Shown here: positions 6,959-14,899 of the stretch, piece after piece
How positions within the stretch are numbered: position 1 is the first letter of the stretch
Layout: every line of letters begins with the position of its first letter
Source of the DNA: CAUZSH01 sp963582935
GTDB lineage: Bacteria > Pseudomonadota > Gammaproteobacteria > Francisellales > Francisellaceae
Length of the DNA stretch: 16,513 bases
NCBI GenBank assembly: GCA_963582935.1
Contig: CAUZSH010000047.1
Span: 1 to 16,513 of the forward strand
Direction: 5' to 3'
Notes under the pieces: model-generated
Database searches by the model: none
Seen by the model: the letters and a program-made list of their open reading frames with translations, nothing else
Told to the model about the DNA's origin: nothing
Program-made: the position numbers and the translations under genes

Positions 6959-7141
6959 ATGGCTGTACAAAAAGTAAGAAAAAGCCGTTCTAAACGTGAT
7001 ATGCGTCGTTCGCACGATGCTTTAACCGCTGCTCAATTATCAGTAGATAGCGCTTCAGGTGAAATGCATCTTCGTCACCATGTTACACCAAACGGTTTTT
7101 ACAAAGGTAAAAAGGTAGTCGCTGTTAAAGACGACGAATAG
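6959..7141 (+). CDS. rpmF: 50S ribosomal protein L32
   Basis: This 60-residue protein of the large ribosomal subunit begins MAVQKVRKSRSKRDMRRSHDAL, with the family core RSKR-MRRSHDAL at residues 10-22 and GEMHLRHHVTPNGFYKGKKV towards the end. It is the cysteine-free (zinc-independent) form, as in E. coli. A TAGGAG ribosome site precedes the ATG closely. Its position between yceD and plsX is the conserved gammaproteobacterial order, tying ribosome production to membrane lipid synthesis in one transcript. Confidence 0.98.
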   Translation: MAVQKVRKSRSKRDMRRSHDALTAAQLSVDSASGEMHLRHHVTPNGFYKGKKVVAVKDDE

Positions 7142-7149
7142 GTTTTCTG

Positions 7150-8199
7150 GTGAGCGGACTCATTAAGATTTCAGTTGATGCTATGGGCGGTGACCATAGC
7201 GTTAAGACGACAGTTCCAGCAACCGTTGAGGTGCTTAAGCGACATAAGAATTTGCATATTACCCTAGTTGGTGATGAGTCTGCAATTCAAAGTGAGCTTG
7301 ATGCATTGGCTGGAAAGTACGATTCGAAACGTCTTGAAATCAAACATACCACACAAGTGGTAGAGATGGATGAGTCGCCTTCCTTGGCGCTCCGCGGTAA
7401 AAAAGATTCCTCTATGCGTGTTGCCATCAATCTTGTTAAAGATAATGATGTGTCGGCATGTGTGAGCGCCGGTAATACTGGTGCTTTGATGGCGACATCA
7501 AAATTTGTTCTAAAAATGCTCCCTGAGATTGATCGCCCTGCCATTGTTTATGCAATGCCAGCCTTAGATCAAAAAACAGGCGAAATGCATTCTGTTTATA
7601 TGCTAGATCTTGGCGCTAACGTAGGTTGTTCATCTGAGCAACTTTTTCAGTTTGGCGTTATGGGTTCTGTTCTTGCCTCTTGTATGACTGGAATTGAACG
7701 TCCAGCCGTTGCCTTGCTGAATATTGGTGAGGAAGAAATGAAGGGGCTTGATAGTATTAAACAAGCTGCCAAAATGTTTCATGCTTGTGATGATATTAAT
7801 TATCATGGCTACATTGAAGGCAATGATATTTATAAATACAAAGTAGATGTGATTGTTTGTGATGGTTTTATCGGGAATATCGCGTTAAAAACCAGTGAAG
7901 GTATTGCGCACTTTATCGGTACGGTTATCAAGGATGCTTTTAAAAATAGTATTTTTTCTAAACTTGCGATGTTGATGGTCTCTCCTGTCTTATTGAAAAT
8001 TAAGAAAAGGCTTGATCTAGACCAGTATAATGGTGCAAGTTTCCTCGGACTTCGTGGTATTGTTGTGAAAAGCCATGGCGGTGTGGATGCAAAAGCATTT
8101 GCGACTGCGATAGAGGTTGCTATACACGAGGTTGAAAAAGACATCCCAAATAAGATACAATCACAGGTAGAGAGATTAATGCTACAGCCAGAGGAGTAG
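7150..8199 (+). CDS. plsX: Phosphate acyltransferase PlsX
   Basis: PlsX converts acyl-ACP and phosphate to acyl-phosphate, the donor used by PlsY in phosphatidic acid synthesis; it is a peripheral membrane protein. The 349-residue product has the family start IKISVDAMGGDHSVKTTVPA, then SAGNTGALMATSKFVL (about residues 107-122), LNIGEEEMKG (about 190-199), CDGFIGNIALKTSEG (about 237-251) and GASFLGLRGIVVKSHGG near the C-terminus. Length is normal for the family. The start is GTG at 7150, 8 bases after the rpmF stop, with no strong ribosome site of its own, so translational coupling to rpmF is likely. The conserved VDAMGGD motif sits only a few residues in, so no later start is possible. Six bases separate its stop from fabH. 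Confidence 0.97.
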   Translation: MSGLIKISVDAMGGDHSVKTTVPATVEVLKRHKNLHITLVGDESAIQSELDALAGKYDSKRLEIKHTTQVVEMDESPSLALRGKKDSSMRVAINLVKDNDVSACVSAGNTGALMATSKFVLKMLPEIDRPAIVYAMPALDQKTGEMHSVYMLDLGANVGCSSEQLFQFGVMGSVLASCMTGIERPAVALLNIGEEEMKGLDSIKQAAKMFHACDDINYHGYIEGNDIYKYKVDVIVCDGFIGNIALKTSEGIAHFIGTVIKDAFKNSIFSKLAMLMVSPVLLKIKKRLDLDQYNGASFLGLRGIVVKSHGGVDAKAFATAIEVAIHEVEKDIPNKIQSQVERLMLQPEE

Positions 8200-8205
8200 T
8201 TCTCT

Positions 8206-9183
8206 ATGTCAAAGAAGACATATATGAGGCTCCTGGGAACAGGAAGTTATTTACCGAAAAAAATTGTTACAAATGATGACTTATCTCAATTTGTTGAAAC
8301 TTCCGATGAGTGGATTAAGCAACGAGTTGGGATTCATTCTCGTCATTTTGCAGAAGGCGAAGAAACTACTTTATTCATGGCCGAAGCCGCTGCAAAAAAA
8401 GCTTTAGAAGCATCAAATACTGAGCCAAATGAGATTGGATTGGTGTTAGTGGCAACAGCGACTGCTGATTATATCATGCCAAGTGTTGCCTCGACCCTGC
8501 AAGCAAGGCTGGGCATTCCATCTTGCCCCGCAATGGATATTAATGCTGCTTGTAGTGGCTTTGTTTATTTGGTGGACATTGCAAAGCAATATATTGAAAA
8601 TGGTGCTTGTAAAAAAGTTTTACTTGTCGCTTCTGAGCGCCTTTCTCGCATATTAGATTGGAAAGACCGCACAACCTGTATTTTATTTGGTGATGGTGCG
8701 GGTGCCACTATTTTTGGGCAAAGTGATCAACCTGGTGTTGTGACTTCTATTATACATAGCAATGGCAATGGTTGTGACATGTTAAATATTAAAAACAGTA
8801 TTCCTGATGTGCTGTATGATGGTTCTGCCTATGCTACCTACATGACGATGGAAGGGAATAAGGTCTTTCGTCATGCCGTTGCAGCACTAAGCGGTCTCGT
8901 TACGGAACTGTTAGATGATAGCGATTTAAAAGGTAGCGATATTGATTGGTTGGTTCCACATCAAGCAAATTATAGAATTATTAGTGCGGCAGCAAAAAAA
9001 TTAAAAATGCCAATGGATAGAGTTGTGGTGACACTAGACACACACGGCAATACCTCGGCTGCCTCGATTCCACTTGCCTTAGATTATGCTGTTCGTAAAG
9101 GTATGATCGTGCGCGGAGAGACCATTTTACTTGAAGCATTTGGAGCTGGGCTTGTTTGGGGTGGTTGCATTCTTAAATACTAA
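8206..9183 (+). CDS. fabH: 3-oxoacyl-[ACP] synthase III (KAS III)
   Basis: FabH starts fatty-acid synthesis by condensing acetyl-CoA with malonyl-ACP. The 325-residue protein has the full Cys-His-Asn triad: C116 in AACSGF, H252 in VPHQANYRII and N282 in THGNTSAAS. The start-domain motif TSDEWIKQRVGI (about residues 32-43) and the C-terminal EAFGAGLVWGG are typical. E. coli FabH is 317 residues with C112, H244 and N274, so the alignment is nearly colinear. The GAGGAG ribosome site lies in the last codons of plsX, and the start codon follows the plsX stop by 6 bases, implying coupling. A later ATG at codon 7 is less likely given the position of the site. After the stop there is a 136-base gap before fabD, the first break in the tight cluster. 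Confidence 0.97.
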   Translation: MSKKTYMRLLGTGSYLPKKIVTNDDLSQFVETSDEWIKQRVGIHSRHFAEGEETTLFMAEAAAKKALEASNTEPNEIGLVLVATATADYIMPSVASTLQARLGIPSCPAMDINAACSGFVYLVDIAKQYIENGACKKVLLVASERLSRILDWKDRTTCILFGDGAGATIFGQSDQPGVVTSIIHSNGNGCDMLNIKNSIPDVLYDGSAYATYMTMEGNKVFRHAVAALSGLVTELLDDSDLKGSDIDWLVPHQANYRIISAAAKKLKMPMDRVVVTLDTHGNTSAASIPLALDYAVRKGMIVRGETILLEAFGAGLVWGGCILKY

Positions 9184-9319
9184 TTTTTAGCCGTAGAGCT
9201 GTCCTATAAATCCGTACAATTTTGCTCAATATTTGATCCGCTTTAGCCATAAATAACTTGCAAAATACTTAGATTACAATAGGATGTGTCCAAGTATACA
9301 TCATTCAAGGATAACCATT

Positions 9320-10252
9320 ATGGAGAAAGTTGCATTTATCTTTCCAGGACAAGGATCACAGAAGCTAGGAATGCTCGCGGACTATTATGATCAGTTCCCA
9401 ATTATAAAATCAACATTTGATGAAGCAAATCAAGCGCTCGGTTTTGATTTATGGGATATTGTACAAAATAATGCTGAGAAGTTGGCACAAACACAATATA
9501 CGCAGCCTGCTTTATTGGCATCCAGTGTGGCGATTTATCGTTTATTGATGGCGCAAGGTTTTGAAAAACCAGCATTAATGGCAGGGCATAGCTTGGGTGA
9601 GTACTCAGCTTTAGTCTGTGCGGGTGCGCTTGATTTTGGCGATGCGTTGCGTTTGGTCAAAGCGCGTGGTGAATTCATGCAAGAAGCGGTTCCAGTTGGA
9701 ACTGGGGCAATGTGTGCAATTATTGCTTTAACAGATGAGCAAGTGCGTGATATTTGTGAAAAATCTTCAGAAGGTGAAGTCGTTACGGCAGCGAATTATA
9801 ATGCGCCAGGTCAAGTTGTGATTTCCGGTGAGGCGGGCGCAGTTGCTCGTGCGAGTATTTTAGCAAAAGAAAGTGGCGCAAGAATGGCACAAATGTTGCC
9901 AGTAAGTGTTCCATCGCATTGTGAGCTTATGCGCCCTGCAGCCAAAAAATTGGCTAAGTTGCTAGAGGAGATTAATATTTCTATTCCGACAATTCCCGTT
10001 ATTCATAATGCGGATGTAGTGGCTTATTCACATAAAGATGATATTAAAGATGCGTTGGTAAGACAGCTATATGCACCAGTACGTTGGGCAGAAACGATTA
10101 TCTTAATGGCAGATGACGGCATTGAATCTATTCTAGAGTGTGGTTCAGGAAAAGTGCTTTCTGGATTAGGAAAACGTATTGTTAAAGGAATGAAACTACA
10201 AAACACATCGAGTGTTTCTGAGTTAGAAAAAATATTAGAACTGACTAAATAA
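9320..10252 (+). CDS. fabD: Malonyl-CoA:ACP transacylase
   Basis: FabD transfers malonyl groups from CoA to acyl carrier protein, supplying the extender unit for FabH and FabF. From the ATG at 9320 the protein is 310 residues (E. coli FabD 309). FIFPGQGSQKLGM at residues 6-18 is the acyltransferase N-terminal signature. GHSLGEY carries the nucleophile S91 and PSHCELM the catalytic H200. An in-frame ATG at 9284 would add 12 residues (MCPSIHHSRITI). I reject it because AAGGA at 9307-9311 is 8 bases before the ATG at 9320 and homology starts there. The 136-base gap upstream holds TACAAT at 9275-9280 as a possible -10 without a good -35; nothing else is recognisable in it. fabG follows after about 12 bases. 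Confidence 0.96.
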   Translation: MEKVAFIFPGQGSQKLGMLADYYDQFPIIKSTFDEANQALGFDLWDIVQNNAEKLAQTQYTQPALLASSVAIYRLLMAQGFEKPALMAGHSLGEYSALVCAGALDFGDALRLVKARGEFMQEAVPVGTGAMCAIIALTDEQVRDICEKSSEGEVVTAANYNAPGQVVISGEAGAVARASILAKESGARMAQMLPVSVPSHCELMRPAAKKLAKLLEEINISIPTIPVIHNADVVAYSHKDDIKDALVRQLYAPVRWAETIILMADDGIESILECGSGKVLSGLGKRIVKGMKLQNTSSVSELEKILELTK

Positions 10253-10264
10253 GAGGAAGAGATG

Positions 10265-11008
10265 ATGAGTTTTGAAAATAAAGTCGCATTAGTAACGGGT
10301 GCTTCAAGAGGCATTGGTAAGCAAATTGCACATGATCTTGCTGAAAAAGGCGTGTATGTTTACGGAACTGCGACAACTGAGAGTGGTGCAAATAAGATCA
10401 CTGAAAGTTTTGCAGCAGCTGGTTTGAAGGGTATGGGTCTTCAACTGAATGTGACGGATACTGAAAGTGTTGCTGCCGTTATGAAGTTTATGAAAGATAA
10501 TGCTGGCTCAGCTGATATTCTGGTAAATAATGCTGGTGTTAGGAAAGACAATATCATGATTAGAATGTCTGACGAACAGTGGGATGATGTGATTGCGACA
10601 AATTTAACCGCTATTTTTAAGATTTCAAAATTATGCTTAAGACATATGATGAAAAAGCGTTGGGGCCGTATCATTTCTATTGGTTCAGTGGTGGCCTCTT
10701 CAGGAAACCCAGGACAAGCAAATTACTGTGCTGCAAAAGCGGGATTGATTGGTTTTTCAAAGTCATTAGCCAATGAAGTGGCTTCACGTAATATTACTGT
10801 GAATGTTGTGGCGCCTGGCTTTGTGCAAACAGATATGACGAATACACTAACTGATGAGCAAAAAGAAAGCATCATGAGTGTTGTTCCTGCAGGGCGTATG
10901 GGGCAGCCAAAAGAAATTTCAGCCGCAGTTTGCTTTTTAGCAGAAGAGAATGCAGGTTATGTAACTGGAAATACTATTCATGTGAATGGTGGAATGTATA
11001 TGGCGTAA
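10265..11008 (+). CDS. fabG: 3-oxoacyl-[ACP] reductase
   Basis: FabG is the NADPH-dependent ketoreductase of the elongation cycle, a tetrameric short-chain dehydrogenase. Counting from ATG 10265 (247 residues), VTGASRGIG at 10-18 binds the cofactor, NNAG is at 88-91, and the catalytic tetrad is N113, S141, Y154 and K158 (GSVVASSGNPGQANYCAAK). The C-terminal GYVTGNTIHVNGGMYM is the typical FabG ending. Two adjacent ATG codons exist (10262 and 10265). GAGGA at 10253-10257 is 7 bases from the second and only 4 from the first, so I prefer the second; the difference is a single methionine. It starts about 12 bases after the fabD stop, so both are surely on one transcript. Confidence 0.96.
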   Translation: MSFENKVALVTGASRGIGKQIAHDLAEKGVYVYGTATTESGANKITESFAAAGLKGMGLQLNVTDTESVAAVMKFMKDNAGSADILVNNAGVRKDNIMIRMSDEQWDDVIATNLTAIFKISKLCLRHMMKKRWGRIISIGSVVASSGNPGQANYCAAKAGLIGFSKSLANEVASRNITVNVVAPGFVQTDMTNTLTDEQKESIMSVVPAGRMGQPKEISAAVCFLAEENAGYVTGNTIHVNGGMYMA

Positions 11009-11063
11009 AGGCTGATTTCGGTAAGTATTAAATTATCAATATAAATGCTTGCAAATTAACCGC

Positions 11064-11091
11064 TTTACTCTAAACTACCCCATAATATTAT
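11064..11091 (+). promoter_or_regulatory. Candidate promoter of acpP
   Basis: In the 116-base fabG-acpP gap, TTTACT (11064-11069) is followed after 16 bases by TATTAT (11086-11091), with 4 and 5 of 6 consensus matches. A start near 11098 would give a 27-base leader with AAGGA (11111-11115) 9 bases before the ATG. An overlapping alternative is TTGCAA (11049) with TAAACT (11071). A separate acpP promoter is known in E. coli and fits the high demand for carrier protein. Confidence 0.4.
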
Positions 11092-11124
11092 TTTAATCGT
11101 AAAACAAAAGAAGGACTATCGAAA

Positions 11125-11358
11125 ATGAGCGATGCAGAAACAAGAGTAATCAAAGTAATTGTTGAACAATTAGGTGTTAAGGAAGAAGATGTGAAGCCTG
11201 AAGCTTCATTTATTGATGACCTTGGTGCTGATTCACTGGACACAGTTGAGTTGGTAATGGCTTTAGAAGAAGAATTTGAAGTTGAAATCCCTGACGAAGA
11301 AGCTGAGAAAATCAGAACTGTTGCGGATGTTATGTCTTTTATCAAAGATAAGGCATAA
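11125..11358 (+). CDS. acpP: Acyl carrier protein
   Basis: This 77-residue, highly acidic four-helix protein carries growing acyl chains on a 4'-phosphopantetheine arm. The arm attaches to S37 in the DDLGADSLDTVELVMALEE motif; helix II after the serine is the recognition helix for the Fab enzymes and PlsX. Length and sequence are typical of gammaproteobacterial AcpP (E. coli 78 with the initiator methionine). AAGGA lies 9 bases upstream of the ATG. The gene has its own candidate promoter and is followed by two hairpins, so it can be expressed apart from its neighbours. Confidence 0.98.
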   Translation: MSDAETRVIKVIVEQLGVKEEDVKPEASFIDDLGADSLDTVELVMALEEEFEVEIPDEEAEKIRTVADVMSFIKDKA

Positions 11359-11361
11359 AAT

Positions 11362-11385
11362 TTTCGAGTGATCGAAATATTTTTT
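11362..11385 (+). terminator. Weak hairpin with T-run directly after acpP
   Basis: TTTCGA (11362-11367) and TCGAAA (11372-11377) form a 6-base-pair stem with a 4-base loop, followed by TATTTTTT. The stem has only two G-C pairs, so it would be a leaky terminator or a 3'-end-protecting hairpin. It begins 4 bases after the acpP stop. Confidence 0.35.
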
Positions 11386-11391
11386 ATTAAG

Positions 11392-11425
11392 AATCAGTGC
11401 TGACGAAGGTGAGTGCTGATTTTTT
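11392..11425 (+). terminator. Probable intrinsic terminator between acpP and fabF
   Basis: AATCAGTGCT (11392-11401) pairs with AGTGCTGATT (11412-11421) in a 10-base-pair stem that includes two G-T wobbles. It has a 10-base loop and runs into six T residues (11420-11425). With the hairpin just before it, this forms a tandem pair that would reduce acpP read-through into fabF. Confidence 0.65.
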
Positions 11426-11458
11426 CGTTTTGAGGCTAGAAAAATCTTTGCTGTAAAT

Positions 11459-11487
11459 TCGTCATTTTGGGTGGGTTTATGTATACT
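11459..11487 (+). promoter_or_regulatory. Candidate promoter of fabF
   Basis: TCGTCA (11459-11464; 4 of 6) is followed after 17 bases by TATACT (11482-11487; 5 of 6). The predicted start near 11494 leaves about 50 bases of leader ending in AGAGGGA just before the ATG. A promoter is expected here because terminator-like hairpins separate fabF from acpP. Confidence 0.4.
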
Positions 11488-11542
11488 TGTCACCAGGTTT
11501 GGTAATAAGTTTTTAACTAAAAATCTTTAGAGGGAATAGAAA

Positions 11543-12793
11543 ATGAAATCATCTAGACGCGTTGTAGTAACAGGGATGGGGATGATAACACCAGTAGGTC
11601 TTGATGTGAAATCAACCTGGGAGAGTATTCTTGCTGGAAAAAGTGGTATCAAGAAATTAGATGGTTTTGACCTTCCTGGCCCACCAATTGAAGACTATAA
11701 AGCTAGAATTGGTGGGCGTATTACAGACTATAATTCTGATCTACATTTCACAACAAAATATCGTAAAAAATTAGATATATTTTTAGAGTATGGTATTGTT
11801 GCCTCTCGCCAAGCTTGGGAGGATTCTGGGCTTGAGGTCACTGAAAAAAATGCAGATCATATCGGTGTGATGGTTTCAGCGGGGATGGGGGGACTTGAAA
11901 CCCTTGAAGCGACAAGACAAATTTTAGATACAAAAGGAACACGTCGTGTCTCTCCTTTTTCGATTCCTGCGACGATTGTGAATATGATTTCAGGACATGT
12001 ATCCATTGAGCTTGGCTTAAAAGGTCCAAACTTAGCCATCGTAACGGCTTGCACCACAGGTACACACAATATCGGTGCAGCGGCACGGATCATTGCTTAT
12101 GGTGATGCAGATGTAATGCTGGCGGGTGGTGCTGAAAAATCGAGTACCGCAATTGGTATTGGTGGTTTCTCAGCAGCAAGAGCTTTGTCTACACGTAATG
12201 ATGATCCAGAAGCCGCTTCTCGTCCTTGGGATAGAGATCGTGATGGGTTCGTATTATCAGATGGGGCGGGTGTCATGGTTTTAGAAGAGTACGAGCACGC
12301 AAAAGCACGTGGTGCACACATCTATGCTGAGCTAACTGGGTTTGGGATGAGCGCAGATGCTTATCATATGACCACACCAAGTGGTGAAGGTGCAGCAAGA
12401 TGTATGGCGAATGCAATCAAAGATGCGGGCATCAATGCAGATAAAATTGATTATGTGAATGCACATGGCACTTCAACACCAGCAGGTGATGCGCAAGAGT
12501 CTATGTCGGTTGAGAAGGTACTTGGCGATCATGCTAAAAATATCGTGATGAGTTCAACCAAGTCCATGACTGGCCATTTATTGGGTGCCGCTGGAGCAGT
12601 TGAGGCGATATTTTCTATTCTTGCAATGAGAGATCAAGTTGCACCGCCTACAATCAACCTTGATAATGTGGATGAGAACTGTAATTTGGATTATGCGGCT
12701 CATACAGCGAGGCCTATGAAAATAGATGTTGCGATGTCAAATTCATTTGGATTTGGTGGCACAAACGGAACATTGATTTTTGAGAAGGTGTAA
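11543..12793 (+). CDS. fabF: 3-oxoacyl-[ACP] synthase II (KAS II)
   Basis: FabF is the condensing enzyme that elongates acyl-ACP with malonyl-ACP. In E. coli it is also needed for temperature control of unsaturated fatty acids. The 416-residue protein has RVVVTGMGMITPVG at residues 6-19 and the Cys-His-His active site: C170 in VTACTTGTHN, H308 in VNAHGTSTPAGD and H345 in KSMTGHLLGAAGA. K340 lies just before the second histidine. The C-terminal NSFGFGGTNGTLIFEK is typical. Positions run about five to seven residues above E. coli FabF (C163, H303, H340). A clear AGAGGGA site precedes the ATG. It is the last gene of the fatty-acid block. The pabC-mltG-tmk genes that follow fabF in E. coli are absent, and a terminator and trpB come next. 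Confidence 0.97.
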   Translation: MKSSRRVVVTGMGMITPVGLDVKSTWESILAGKSGIKKLDGFDLPGPPIEDYKARIGGRITDYNSDLHFTTKYRKKLDIFLEYGIVASRQAWEDSGLEVTEKNADHIGVMVSAGMGGLETLEATRQILDTKGTRRVSPFSIPATIVNMISGHVSIELGLKGPNLAIVTACTTGTHNIGAAARIIAYGDADVMLAGGAEKSSTAIGIGGFSAARALSTRNDDPEAASRPWDRDRDGFVLSDGAGVMVLEEYEHAKARGAHIYAELTGFGMSADAYHMTTPSGEGAARCMANAIKDAGINADKIDYVNAHGTSTPAGDAQESMSVEKVLGDHAKNIVMSSTKSMTGHLLGAAGAVEAIFSILAMRDQVAPPTINLDNVDENCNLDYAAHTARPMKIDVAMSNSFGFGGTNGTLIFEKV

Positions 12794-12830
12794 ATAATCT
12801 TTAAATTGAAATTAAGCCTTTTATTTTTCT

Positions 12831-12854
12831 AAGCCTGTTTTGACAGGCTTTTTT
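12831..12854 (+). terminator. Intrinsic terminator after fabF
   Basis: A perfect 8-base-pair stem, AAGCCTGT (12831-12838) and ACAGGCTT (12843-12850), has a 4-base TTTG loop and runs directly into a T tract ending at 12854. It lies 38 bases after the fabF stop and is the clearest terminator in the window. Confidence 0.9.
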
Positions 12855-12875
12855 GTGCCTAAGCCATAACATCTC

Positions 12876-12903
12876 ATGACAGATTTCCTCCTTTTATGAT
12901 AAT
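12876..12903 (+). promoter_or_regulatory. Promoter of trpB-trpA (and possibly rsmH-ftsL-ftsI)
   Basis: ATGACA (12876-12881; 5 of 6) is followed after 16 bases by GATAAT (12898-12903; 5 of 6). The predicted start near 12910 leaves a leader of about 30 bases. That is too short for a Trp-codon leader peptide with an attenuator, and no TrpR-like operator is evident by eye. Confidence 0.5.
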
Positions 12904-12939
12904 CTAATACGCATAGTGTGTAGAAGGTTATTATTTATC

Positions 12940-14115
12940 ATGAAATTAGAAACAAGATACGGTAAATTTGGTGGTTTTTATGCGCCAGAAAGCCTTATGA
13001 ACGTATTGGCAGATATAGAAGATGGCTTTATCGCCATTCAAACAGATACCCATTTTCAGCAAGAATTTAAAACGCTATTGACTCAATATGCTGGACGAGA
13101 AACACCTGTGACGCATGCTAAACGACTTTCAGAAAAATATGGATGTCAAATATACCTAAAACGTGAAGATTTATTGCATGGTGGGGCGCATAAAACAAAC
13201 AATACCATAGGCCAATTATTATTAGCAAAATACCTTGGGAAAAAAAGGATTATCGCAGAAACGGGTGCGGGGCAACATGGGGTTGCAACAGCAATGGTGG
13301 GAGCGATGCTTGGCATGGATGTTGAGGTCTATATGGGCGCGGTGGATATTGCACGGCAAGAATCAAATGTTTCTAGAATGAAACTCTTTGGGGCAAAAGT
13401 ACATTCAGTTGAGTCTGGGAGTGCGACATTGAAAGATGCCATTAACGAAGCCATGCGGGATTGGATTACTAATGCTGAGGATACTTATTATTGTTTTGGA
13501 ACGGCAGCGGGGCCGCATCCTTTCCCACGGTTGGTGCGATATTTTCAAGAGGTGATTGGGCGTGAAGCGCGTTCGCAAATGCTAAAGCAAACAGATGTGC
13601 TTCCAAGTGCGGTATTTGCCTGTGTGGGTGGAGGCAGTAATGCCATTGGAATTTTCTCTGGATTCATAGAAGATGCCCAAGTGGAATTATATGGTGCCGA
13701 ACCTGCGGGCCACGGCATTGAAACTGGGGAGCATGCGGCAACCTTGACTGAGGGGAAGCCTGGTGTTTTTCATGGGATGCACTCTTTGTTTTTGCAAAAT
13801 GATGAGGGACAGATTACAGAACCTTATTCTATTTCGGCAGGCCTTGATTACCCAGGCATTGGCCCTGAACACGCTTATTTGCAAGAGATAAAACGGGCGA
13901 AGTATTTTTCTATTACCGATGATGAAGCGCTAGATGCTTTTGAAGAATTGTCGAAGCTTGAAGGTATCATTCCCGCGTTTGAGTCTGCACATGCATTAGC
14001 GTTGGCTTTTAAGGTGAGCAAGCAGTTTTCTAACAATGATAAAATATTAATTAATGTTTCAGGGCGTGGAGATAAAGATCTTGATAGTTACTGGAATGTG
14101 AGAGGGGTGGACTAA
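12940..14115 (+). CDS. trpB: Tryptophan synthase beta chain
   Basis: TrpB makes L-tryptophan from serine and indole channelled from TrpA. It is PLP-dependent and forms the alpha2-beta2 complex in the cytosol. From ATG 12940 it has 391 residues (E. coli 397). YGKFGGFYAPESLM (residues 7-20) is the family N-terminus. REDLLHGGAHKTNN holds the PLP lysine K85, ETGAGQHGVATA contains the catalytic glutamate, and GGGSNAIG is the phosphate-binding loop. The ending SGRGDKDLDSYWNVRG is typical. A GTG at 12916 would extend the protein by eight residues (MCRRLLFI), but it lies almost at the predicted transcript start and outside the conserved region. AAGG at 12924-12927 is 12 bases before the ATG, a rather long spacing. 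trpA starts one base after the trpB stop codon. Confidence 0.97.
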   Translation: MKLETRYGKFGGFYAPESLMNVLADIEDGFIAIQTDTHFQQEFKTLLTQYAGRETPVTHAKRLSEKYGCQIYLKREDLLHGGAHKTNNTIGQLLLAKYLGKKRIIAETGAGQHGVATAMVGAMLGMDVEVYMGAVDIARQESNVSRMKLFGAKVHSVESGSATLKDAINEAMRDWITNAEDTYYCFGTAAGPHPFPRLVRYFQEVIGREARSQMLKQTDVLPSAVFACVGGGSNAIGIFSGFIEDAQVELYGAEPAGHGIETGEHAATLTEGKPGVFHGMHSLFLQNDEGQITEPYSISAGLDYPGIGPEHAYLQEIKRAKYFSITDDEALDAFEELSKLEGIIPAFESAHALALAFKVSKQFSNNDKILINVSGRGDKDLDSYWNVRGVD

Positions 14116-14116
14116 A

Positions 14117-14899
14117 ATGAATCGTTTTCACAAATTATTTCAATCCAAAAAGAAACATATTTTTGTGCCATTTTTCACTTTGGGTGACCCAAATCGTGAA
14201 GCAAGTATGAAAATCATTAAGGCGGCTGTGGATGCAGGCGCAGATGCTTTGGAGCTTGGCTTTCCCTTTTCAGACCCCATTGCGGATGGTCCAACGAATC
14301 AACGTTCAATGGAAAGAGCGTTGGCTGCAGAAATGAATTTTGATACTTGCATCGAGATGATCACCGAGATTAGAGCTTGCTTTCCTGATTTACCTATTGG
14401 GTTGTTATTGTATTATAACTTACTGTTTAGAGCTGGTGAAAATGGTTATCGCAAACTCGCAAAGGCAGGGGTTGATGGTATTGTCTCAGCAGATTTACCT
14501 TTTGAGGAAAGTGCAGATCATCAGACATTGTTAGATAAATTTGGAATTGGTAGTGTACAGATGGTAGCGCCCAATACCGCTTTGCCTCGTGCACAGATGC
14601 TTTTTGAAAAGTCTTCCGCGTTTACATATGTTTTAAGTGGCTTTGGCACAACAGGTGCTAAAAAAGAGGTGAGCCCTAAAACACTTGAACGGGTTCGGGA
14701 GCTTAGGGCTAGAACAGATAGACCTATGATTGTGGGCTTTGGGATTTCACATCCTGATCATGCAAGGCTGGTGTGGGATGCGGGAAGTGAAGGCGTGATT
14801 GTTGGAAGTTATTTTACTTCTTTGATAGAAGATAATCTTGATGATTTGTCGCAAGCAGAACAGGCGATTACCAAATTTATTCAGCAGGTTCAAGCATAA
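14117..14899 (+). CDS. trpA: Tryptophan synthase alpha chain
   Basis: TrpA cleaves indole-3-glycerol phosphate to indole and glyceraldehyde-3-phosphate and passes indole to TrpB. The 260-residue TIM barrel (E. coli 268) carries both catalytic acids: E46 in ALELGFPFSDPIADGP and D57 in the same signature. VSGFGTTGAKK and VGFGISHPDHA, towards the C-terminus, form the phosphate-binding region. GAGGGG (14102-14107), within the last codons of trpB, serves as ribosome site 9 bases upstream of the ATG. The stop codon TAA shares its last A with the rsmH start (TAATG at 14897-14901), so translation of the dcw genes is coupled to trpA. Confidence 0.97.
   Translation: MNRFHKLFQSKKKHIFVPFFTLGDPNREASMKIIKAAVDAGADALELGFPFSDPIADGPTNQRSMERALAAEMNFDTCIEMITEIRACFPDLPIGLLLYYNLLFRAGENGYRKLAKAGVDGIVSADLPFEESADHQTLLDKFGIGSVQMVAPNTALPRAQMLFEKSSAFTYVLSGFGTTGAKKEVSPKTLERVRELRARTDRPMIVGFGISHPDHARLVWDAGSEGVIVGSYFTSLIEDNLDDLSQAEQAITKFIQQVQA

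Noticed and set aside
9284..9319. The 12-residue N-terminal extension of FabD from ATG 9284.
   Set aside because: Family homology starts at MEKVAFIFPGQGSQ, and AAGGA is correctly spaced for ATG 9320, not for ATG 9284.
12916..12939. A GTG start giving TrpB eight more residues.
   Set aside because: It would sit almost at the predicted transcript start with no ribosome site. The ATG at 12940 matches the family N-terminus and length.
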